The notes under the pieces are model-generated. The model was not told where the DNA came from, did not search any database, and was given only the letters and a program-made list of their open reading frames with translations. The position numbers and the translations under genes were made by a program. This document shows positions 33,769 through 38,914 of a stretch of DNA of 38,914 nucleotides, piece by piece. The stretch is from Pseudobdellovibrionaceae bacterium (GTDB lineage: Bacteria; Bdellovibrionota; Bdellovibrionia; Bdellovibrionales; UBA1609), in NCBI GenBank assembly GCA_025354795.1, contig JANXMF010000207.1:1-38914 (forward strand), given 5' to 3'. Within the stretch, counting starts at the first letter, position 1. Every line of letters starts with the position of its first letter.

Positions 33769-34623
33769 ATGAGAGTTCTTACGCTGCTGATTTTATTGGC
33801 GGGAGCGTCCGCTCACGCGGAATTGTTTCAGGGCCCGCTCTCGGCGTCGATGGCAGGTTCTGGTCGTGCGGGAATTGATGGCTCGGAAGGCGCGTTCTTA
33901 AATCCGGCGCTGGTGCCGTTGCAAAAAAACTATGAAATCGACGCCTACTTTCGCGATGGGGAAGCCGACCTCGGCCAGCACCGACACGCTTACGGTCTGG
34001 GTGTTGGCGACAACACTCCCGACGTACTCTTTCCGGGCGCAATCAATTACATCCGCACCCGCGATACGGGTCGGGCCGCGGGCGCGACCGATGGCGAACT
34101 TTGGCATATGGCGATCGGGCGCAATGTTGGCGGCAAATTTGCGTTTGGAGTTTCGGGCTATCGTTTGAGTTCAAAAGTGCAGAACGACCGCGAGTACGTG
34201 CAGTGGAACTATTCGTTAGGTGTGCTGTTGATTCTCGGGCCGGACATGGGCTTGGCCTACGTACTGAACAATTTGGCTAAGCCGGGTTCGGAGGTGCCGC
34301 ATGGCCTGCGCCAGGATCTGCAGCAAGGCTTCGGCTTCTTTGCCAGTGTTTTCAATGTCGCACGTCTGCATGCAGATATAGTCCGCAACGAAGTCGATAA
34401 TCCACAACATCGCTTGGTTTATATGCTGGGTGCAGAAAACTTATCCGGCGAATTCGCGATATTCCGGCTTGGCTTCAAGCGCGATGATGAGCGCAATCAA
34501 AATTATGTGACTGCGGGCGCATGCTTAAACGGCCCCCGTCTAAAGATCGACTATTCCTTCGAAAAGAACGTGCGCGGGGTCTCTGGGGCGCTGCATAGCG
34601 TTGACATCCGCTTACCGTTTTGA
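33769..34623 (+). CDS. Probable outer-membrane barrel protein (FadL/PorV-like)
   Basis: 284 residues with signal peptide MRVLTLLILLAGASAHA. The start of the mature part, SASMAGSGRAGIDGSEGAFL followed by NPALV, resembles the N-terminus of FadL/PorV-type outer-membrane proteins, where an early gly-rich segment and an NPA motif occur. Repeated strand-like segments and a final Phe (SVDIRLPF) support a barrel. The ligand is unknown. The ribosome-binding site is poor, so expression may depend on the upstream lipoprotein gene. Confidence 0.72.
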   Translation: MRVLTLLILLAGASAHAELFQGPLSASMAGSGRAGIDGSEGAFLNPALVPLQKNYEIDAYFRDGEADLGQHRHAYGLGVGDNTPDVLFPGAINYIRTRDTGRAAGATDGELWHMAIGRNVGGKFAFGVSGYRLSSKVQNDREYVQWNYSLGVLLILGPDMGLAYVLNNLAKPGSEVPHGLRQDLQQGFGFFASVFNVARLHADIVRNEVDNPQHRLVYMLGAENLSGEFAIFRLGFKRDDERNQNYVTAGACLNGPRLKIDYSFEKNVRGVSGALHSVDIRLPF

Positions 34624-34629
34624 TAGGTT
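34601..34629 (+). promoter_or_regulatory. Possible promoter of the small basic protein gene
   Basis: A perfect TTGACA (34601-34606) followed after 17 bases by TAGGTT (34624-34629), a poor -10. It sits in the last codons of the preceding barrel gene and would give a leader of about 30 bases with GAGGAG in it. Confidence 0.3.
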
Positions 34630-34664
34630 GCGCCTCTTTCTTACATAAATTGAGGAGTTGAAGC

Positions 34665-34793
34665 ATGGCTTCGAAGACCAAGAAAACCGAATTTCGCCGC
34701 CGCCGTAAAGTTTCCAAAAGTGGCCGCGTGCGCAAGGCGAAAAATCGCAATAAGGGCACAACTAAATCGCAGAAAGAACTGTTCGGCAGCTAG
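34665..34793 (+). CDS. 42-residue highly basic protein
   Basis: ATG 34665 to TAG 34793. The peptide starts MASKTKKTEFRRRRKVSKSG and ends SQKELFGS; 19 of 42 residues are Lys or Arg, with no hydrophobic core. A good ribosome-binding site (GAGGAG) lies about eight bases upstream. The composition suggests binding to RNA or DNA, such as a small ribosome- or nucleoid-associated protein, but no family is identified with certainty. It ends nine bases before the convergent tonB stop. Confidence 0.7.
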   Translation: MASKTKKTEFRRRRKVSKSGRVRKAKNRNKGTTKSQKELFGS

Positions 34794-34802
34794 GACTCAT
34801 GC

Positions 34803-35828
34803 TTAGTCCGCCTGAGCGCCCTTGCCGCGTAAGCGTGAGGGCAACGTCACGATTTCTCCCTTTAAATTAAAGCTCACGGGATGGCGAGCCCAGCCCTCTT
34901 GTCCGGGAACATAGCGAAATTGTGAGATGGCGCGTACCGCTTCGCTATCTAAGTCTTTGTAACCGGAACTTTTAGACACTTGCACGTCGCTGACTTTTCC
35001 GTCTTTGCTTACACGATAGACAAGTTCCAACTGACCCTGGCGCTTCTCCAAGCGGGCCTGCATGGGATAGACCGGCGTTTTGTTGCCGTTCATCTGACGC
35101 AGATCCAAATACGAAACTGCCACTTCCTTCGAAGCCCCACCTTTGGGCAACTCTCCGCCAGCTGCGCCCGCTACGACCGGTGTGGGGTCGGCGGTTCTTT
35201 GTTGGTCTTCGCTTTTGGCTTCGGTCTCAGCGTCAGCGGCTTCGACTCCGGCTGGTGCGGATTCCTTTACGGGGATCAGTTTTTCTTTGGGAGCAGGGAC
35301 CGGCGTTCCTTTGGCGACGGCGGCAGCGGGAACCACTTTCGGAGTTTCTTTTTTGGGTTTTTCCACGACTGGAGCTGGAGCCGGAGCCGGAGCTTCTTCC
35401 GCGACCACGGCCGCGTCTTCGACTTTCGGGTCATCTATAGAATTTGTTTGATCGACGATAACGGGGACAGCTCTGACGGTCTTACGTGCCGGCTTGGCGG
35501 CGGCAACTTTTACTGGCACTGGCACTGGCTTTGGCGCAGGCTTCGGCTCTTCCTTAGCGATCGGCACAGGTTGTGGTTGCACCTTGGCGATCGTTTTGGC
35601 AGGCGCAGGGGCGGGAGCTTTCTCAACCACCGCTGCGGGTGCAGGCATTGACGCCGGAAGCGCGTCGCTCTGTGCGGTCCCCGGGGTTTCCGCGGGTTCA
35701 CCCATTTTGACCTCGATGCTAGTGTCGGCTTTCTCGGGTGTGAGCGTGTTCATCGGCGTCAGGGTCAGCGCGAACACGCACAAGGCGTGAAGTACTAAAG
35801 AGATAAAAACATATCCTGTGGAACGCAT
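34803..35828 (-). CDS. tonB: TonB-type energy transducer
   Basis: 341 residues from ATG 35828. One N-terminal membrane helix (GYVFISLVLHALCVFALTL), a long periplasm-spanning Pro/Ala/Lys/Glu-rich stretch with PAPAPA and PKPVPVPV repeats, and a C-terminal TonB domain: YPMQARLEKRQGQLELVYRV, SKDGKVSDVQVSKSSGYKDL and FRYVPG. It would transmit proton-motive force to outer-membrane receptors. No exbB/exbD are in the window. AAGGA nine bases before ATG 35828 decides the start over TTG 35837. A possible -10, TAGAAT, is at 35870-35865 with no good -35. Confidence 0.9.
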   Translation of the reverse strand: MRSTGYVFISLVLHALCVFALTLTPMNTLTPEKADTSIEVKMGEPAETPGTAQSDALPASMPAPAAVVEKAPAPAPAKTIAKVQPQPVPIAKEEPKPAPKPVPVPVKVAAAKPARKTVRAVPVIVDQTNSIDDPKVEDAAVVAEEAPAPAPAPVVEKPKKETPKVVPAAAVAKGTPVPAPKEKLIPVKESAPAGVEAADAETEAKSEDQQRTADPTPVVAGAAGGELPKGGASKEVAVSYLDLRQMNGNKTPVYPMQARLEKRQGQLELVYRVSKDGKVSDVQVSKSSGYKDLDSEAVRAISQFRYVPGQEGWARHPVSFNLKGEIVTLPSRLRGKGAQAD

Positions 35829-35873
35829 ATTGAGCAATCCTTGCTTAAGGTTTCCTGCTCGAGAATTCTACAA

Positions 35874-35897
35874 GCGCCATGCCAAGCCTATTGGCGC
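35874..35897. repeat. Nested inverted repeats between tonB and dedA
   Basis: GCGCCA (35874-35879) pairs with TGGCGC (35892-35897), and inside it GCCAA (35881-35885) pairs with TTGGC (35891-35895), which are alternative pairings. A second small hairpin GCCGA-AAA-TCGGC (35947-35959) followed by ATTTT lies closer to dedA. They could be operators or weak attenuators for the divergent pair. Confidence 0.3.
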
Positions 35898-35967
35898 ATG
35901 CAAAGGGTCGCCGCTGAGTTGCACCTGAAAATCGTTCAATGTCGGCGCCGAAAATCGGCATTTTCGT

Positions 35968-35996
35968 TTGCCCTGGAGAAGGCTGCACGTTAGCTT
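35968..35996 (+). promoter_or_regulatory. Possible dedA promoter
   Basis: TTGCCC (35968-35973), 17 bases, TAGCTT (35991-35996). Nine bases separate it from the dedA ATG, with no ribosome-binding site visible, so the transcript would be nearly leaderless. The -10 is weak. Confidence 0.25.
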
Positions 35997-36005
35997 TTTA
36001 GAACT

Positions 36006-36647
36006 ATGGAAATATTAGAAATTTTGCGACACCTTCCCGAGCACCTCCAGATTTGGGCCACTAACTATGGTGCAGGTCTATATATTATATTGGCGGTGGT
36101 GCTGTTTGCCGAAACCGGTCTGGTGGTTACCCCATTCTTGCCTGGCGATTCATTGCTCTTTGCCACCGGCGCAGTGTTGGCCACGGGGCTTCCAGACCTG
36201 AATTTACCCACCATGTGCGTGGTTTTGGTGGTGGCTGTCTTGTGTGGCGATTTCGTCAACTATTCGGTGGGGAGATGGGCGGCGCCGCGCTTATTCGGTG
36301 GCAAACATTTGCGCTGGCTCAATGCCAAGCACTTGCAGCGCACCAAAGAATTCTACACGCGTCACGGTGGCAAGACTATTATGCTCGCGCGCTTTTTTCC
36401 TATCGTTCGCACCTATGCGCCGTTCGTCGCCGGCGTGAGCGGTATTTCGCGCCAGCGTTTTGCCATGTTTAGTTTTATGGGTGCGACGCTTTGGATTGTG
36501 ACGTTTTTGAATCTCGGCTTCTTCTTTGGCGGTATAGCGGTGATCAAGCGCAATTTCGAATTGGTGATCTCGGCGATCGTGGTGATTTCGTTGGTACCGG
36601 TGGCCCTGGAATTCCTGCGTGGACGTCGTATCGGTAAGCCGGCCTGA
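36006..36647 (+). CDS. DedA family membrane protein
   Basis: 213-residue polytopic protein of the DedA/SNARE-associated superfamily, members of which flip or recycle carrier lipids such as undecaprenyl phosphate or phosphatidylethanolamine. Signatures: FAETGLVVTPFLPGDSLLFA, the re-entrant loop with conserved Glu and Asp, and RFFPIVRTYAPFVAGVSGIS with the essential Arg. GDFVNYSVGRW and HGGKTIMLARFFP are also typical. It is transcribed away from tonB. No ribosome-binding site is apparent. About 145 bases with no gene or clear terminator separate it from the GH16 gene. Confidence 0.93.
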   Translation: MEILEILRHLPEHLQIWATNYGAGLYIILAVVLFAETGLVVTPFLPGDSLLFATGAVLATGLPDLNLPTMCVVLVVAVLCGDFVNYSVGRWAAPRLFGGKHLRWLNAKHLQRTKEFYTRHGGKTIMLARFFPIVRTYAPFVAGVSGISRQRFAMFSFMGATLWIVTFLNLGFFFGGIAVIKRNFELVISAIVVISLVPVALEFLRGRRIGKPA

Positions 36648-36792
36648 AGCCTGAGGGGTTATTCTTTGATCTCGACCGCACACTGTAATGACACCGTCGA
36701 CTTTCAAATTCGCTTATGTCCTTCTGCAGTCACATTGACTCGGCGGTGCGGACTCACTTTTTCTTAACTTTTCGAGGACCGAGGCCCTTGTA

Positions 36793-38640
36793 TTACGGCG
36801 CTGGGGGTATAGTGCCGATTCCGACAGCAAAACGAATATAATTGCCAGGATAAGCCACGCCATTGGCGTTGAGGGTGCCGACATACACTGTATACAATCC
36901 CGGGGTCATTGTGCTTGCAATCGCGTAAGTGAAAGTTCCTGTGTATGAGGAATTTGCGTTAATTGTATTCGACAATGGAAAGTACATCCAGTCGCCAAAT
37001 ACTCCATTTATCGTACTGCCTTGTTGAAAGCTTGAACTATCGCCTAAAAAGTCCATCACTGCAACGCCACTGAGTGAGACACCAGTTAGGGCTGCGTCGC
37101 CCGCCGCAATCGTGTAGCGCACTGACACTGTGTCGCCAGGATTGTAGACGGCCCTATCAACCGTCAAACCCGTCAAATGTGCGACTGGTGTCGCTGTCGG
37201 ATTTGCATTGCTCGAATAAAACAAGTAATGAAAGACATCAAAGTAAACCGGGTTTGCTGCTGTCGCGGCGTTGGCATTCGGGGAAATCGCGGTGTTGAAA
37301 ATCGGAAACATTAAACCGCTTGGAATAATCGCAGGGGTGCTGCCGTACTCGTTCGGCGCATCGCCCTGACGAACAACTCCACACTGAACACCATCGATAT
37401 AACCTGTAATCGAAGTGGGCTCCCAATCAACCGCAAAGGTGTGCAGATCCGTCCAGTGATGACCGGTCGTATCGGCGGTATCACAGAAATGAATGGAGTT
37501 TGAATTATTGAAGTCTCCTGTGCCACTCCCATAATGCAAATGGAAATCGATATGATCTGGATCCGTCGAGAAGCGCTCCATGAAATCAATCTCTTCATAC
37601 TGAGGTGCTGTGTCCCCACCCAAGAGCCAAGTCGCAGGCCAAGTACCGAGACCACCGGCGGGAACTTCCGGAAGCTTTGTCGCCCATTCATAATAACCAT
37701 ATCCACTTTGCAAGCCGCCTTTACCGCTGAATTGTGCCGACGTCCACGGAAAGGAACAAAAGCTCACCGACGAGTCGGCGCATTGTCGATTGGCATTGCC
37801 GCCGATCGTACTAAACGACTGCTTTTTAGAAACAATACGAACCCCACCGCCCGGAAGCATCACATATTGATTCGGTAAATTGGCTTCAACTTCTCCAAAG
37901 GCATCGGCCGGATTGCTACTCAGATTGATCGCGGCCGGGGAATTGGCCTCCTGAACCATCCACTTCATCGGATCAATTGAGGTAAAGTATTCTGCGGTTT
38001 TGATTGTAAAGCCAGTTCGCGCTGGTGCGGTTTGCGTCAGACTTGGGGTTTGCGTCGGAGTCGAATTATTGACATTCAGAGCCAGATTAAGGGCAGCAGC
38101 GGTGCCACCGCTTTGACCCGCCGGTACCGAGAAAACGACGATCGCAATCGTGTCGAGGGCGTTGGCGATAAGTGCTGTGTTGATCGGTAAACTGAAGGCC
38201 CCATTTATTGGCATCACATCTGGCGATAATTTTGTGGAAAAATCGATCACACCATTAACTGTATTGAAAGCGGCAATGTTCAGCCATTGCGATCCTGTTG
38301 TACCTGTAACTTGAATTGTACCAGAGGCTGTGGATCCGTTAGCTGGGGAGGAGAGCGCGAACGCCGCTGGTGCCAAACTTAGCGCTGGAGTGGCAGTCAC
38401 AGTAGCAGGAGCCGTAGCCGTATTTGAAGAAATGACCATGGTCATCGTCGCACTAGCTACGGCACCTGTTGCATCTTTAGCCATGATCAGAACTGTCACG
38501 TTTTGAGGCGAGGCCGGGGTCTGGTAGGAACAATTCGCATTTGGTGAGGCTATGACGCTGCAATATCTCACGCCATTGACAGTGTAGGAGACGGTCACTT
38601 GTTGACCCGTGGAGCTAATTGGATTCGATGAAAACGTCAT
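36793..38640 (-). CDS. Multidomain GH16 family glycoside hydrolase, 5' end apparently disrupted
   Basis: 615 residues from ATG 38640. Order: an Ig-like segment (1-70), a Thr/Ala-rich linker, a second beta-sandwich (about 92-192), the GH16 catalytic domain (about 212-475) with EIDFME at 350-355 (Glu350 nucleophile, Glu355 acid/base) and GTWPATWLLGG just before, then a C-terminal Ig-like domain (about 490-610). GH16 enzymes cut beta-1,3/1,4-glucans or galactans. There is no signal peptide, and protein-like sequence continues in frame 48 codons upstream without any ATG/GTG/TTG before meeting TGA and TAA. Either the start is lost by mutation or a sequencing error is present. Confidence 0.82.
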   Translation of the reverse strand: MTFSSNPISSTGQQVTVSYTVNGVRYCSVIASPNANCSYQTPASPQNVTVLIMAKDATGAVASATMTMVISSNTATAPATVTATPALSLAPAAFALSSPANGSTASGTIQVTGTTGSQWLNIAAFNTVNGVIDFSTKLSPDVMPINGAFSLPINTALIANALDTIAIVVFSVPAGQSGGTAAALNLALNVNNSTPTQTPSLTQTAPARTGFTIKTAEYFTSIDPMKWMVQEANSPAAINLSSNPADAFGEVEANLPNQYVMLPGGGVRIVSKKQSFSTIGGNANRQCADSSVSFCSFPWTSAQFSGKGGLQSGYGYYEWATKLPEVPAGGLGTWPATWLLGGDTAPQYEEIDFMERFSTDPDHIDFHLHYGSGTGDFNNSNSIHFCDTADTTGHHWTDLHTFAVDWEPTSITGYIDGVQCGVVRQGDAPNEYGSTPAIIPSGLMFPIFNTAISPNANAATAANPVYFDVFHYLFYSSNANPTATPVAHLTGLTVDRAVYNPGDTVSVRYTIAAGDAALTGVSLSGVAVMDFLGDSSSFQQGSTINGVFGDWMYFPLSNTINANSSYTGTFTYAIASTMTPGLYTVYVGTLNANGVAYPGNYIRFAVGIGTIPPAP

Positions 38641-38914
38641 CCAGGTACCCGATGGATAAGTTGTATTTTGCGGTACTAAGAGATTGAGTGTGATCTTGTC
38701 CGCTGTTTTCGGTACTTGTGTCGGATTCCTAGTGGCGTAGGCAACGGGAGCCCACGAGGAGTCCGGTAAATTAGCAGGGACAATTCATTATCGCCACGCA
38801 TAATTTTGTTTTTGGTAGGGTAAAACACTTAGGATTTTCATCGTCAATGATGTGAGACCAAGAAAAGCGAGCAGGTTTGTTGGACTGTGTGAAAATTCAA
38901 TTATTTTCTCACGC
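38641..38914. other. Upstream of the GH16 gene: unclaimed coding-like sequence
   Basis: On the minus strand the GH16 frame stays open from 38784 to 38641 and reads like an Ig-domain start (PKTADKITLNLLVPQN, then TTYPSGTW), but has no usual start codon. Directly before it are TGA (38787-38785) and TAA (38790-38788), which end a 17-codon frame from ATG 38841. Beyond that to the window edge no gene, repeat or clear promoter was found. Confidence 0.5.

Noticed and set aside
34980-35651. 223-codon plus-strand frame, Gly/Phe/Arg-rich
   Set aside because: It is the complement of the Pro/Ala-repeat part of tonB; the composition follows from the repeats.

Overview
The window looks like chromosomal DNA of a Gram-negative bacterium, most likely a member of the Bdellovibrionota (Bdellovibrio-like). 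This is inference from gene content: BamD, TonB, outer-membrane barrels and several lipoproteins, one with a YQNC-type lipobox; an ast-type amino-acid cluster; and an rpsB-tsf-pyrH-frr-uppS-cdsA-rseP run carrying extra genes. No rRNA is present to confirm the taxonomy. Coding density is very high, many genes overlap by 1-30 bases, and TTG/GTG starts are common. No tRNA, rRNA, CRISPR array, transposase or phage gene was seen.

Layout. (1) 1-4.1 kb: 3' part of rimO, a possible micro-ORF, a probable outer-membrane barrel protein (+), and convergently an orphan peptide-type solute-binding protein (-). (2) 4.05-8.5 kb, minus strand: bamD-TPR-hpt-SBP, and upstream of it a TPR/SH3 membrane protein, a stand-alone cyclic-nucleotide-binding-domain protein and an AI-2E-type membrane protein. 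(3) 8.5-14.8 kb, plus strand: a tightly coupled operon of an AstC-like aminotransferase, an M20 deacylase homologue with altered catalytic residues, AstA and AstD, followed by mltG. (4) 14.9-26.5 kb, minus strand: the translation/lipid/envelope block rpsB, tsf, pyrH, frr, uppS, cdsA, a long inverted-repeat element, rseP (three PDZ-like segments), tsaB, a MinD/FlhG-like ATPase, a J-like/RodZ-type-HTH protein, rluD, pgeF, a small membrane-anchored protein and a lipoprotein. (5) 26.6-32.4 kb, minus strand: galU, a secreted protein, priA, a zinc-ribbon/CFI-box protein and a flavin oxidoreductase, mostly joined by ATGA overlaps. (6) 32.5-34.8 kb, plus strand: a lipoprotein, an outer-membrane barrel protein and a 42-residue very basic protein. 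(7) 34.8-38.9 kb: tonB (-), dedA (+) and a multidomain GH16 glycanase (-) whose 5' end appears disrupted.

How the genes fit together. Most of the window serves envelope construction (BamD, RseP, CdsA, UppS, MltG, PgeF, TonB, GalU, DedA) and translation (RpsB, Tsf, Frr, RimO, RluD, TsaB). The ast-type cluster suggests use of arginine, ornithine or a related amino acid through N-succinylated intermediates, but AstB is absent here and the expected AstE is replaced in position by an M20-fold protein. The most unusual features are that altered M20 protein, the coupled MinD-like/J-HTH pair, a nearly symmetric overlapping divergent promoter at 8485-8515, the 136-bp inverted-repeat element between cdsA and rseP, and the broken start of the GH16 gene. 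Promoter calls are by eye against the sigma70-type consensus; none has been tested.
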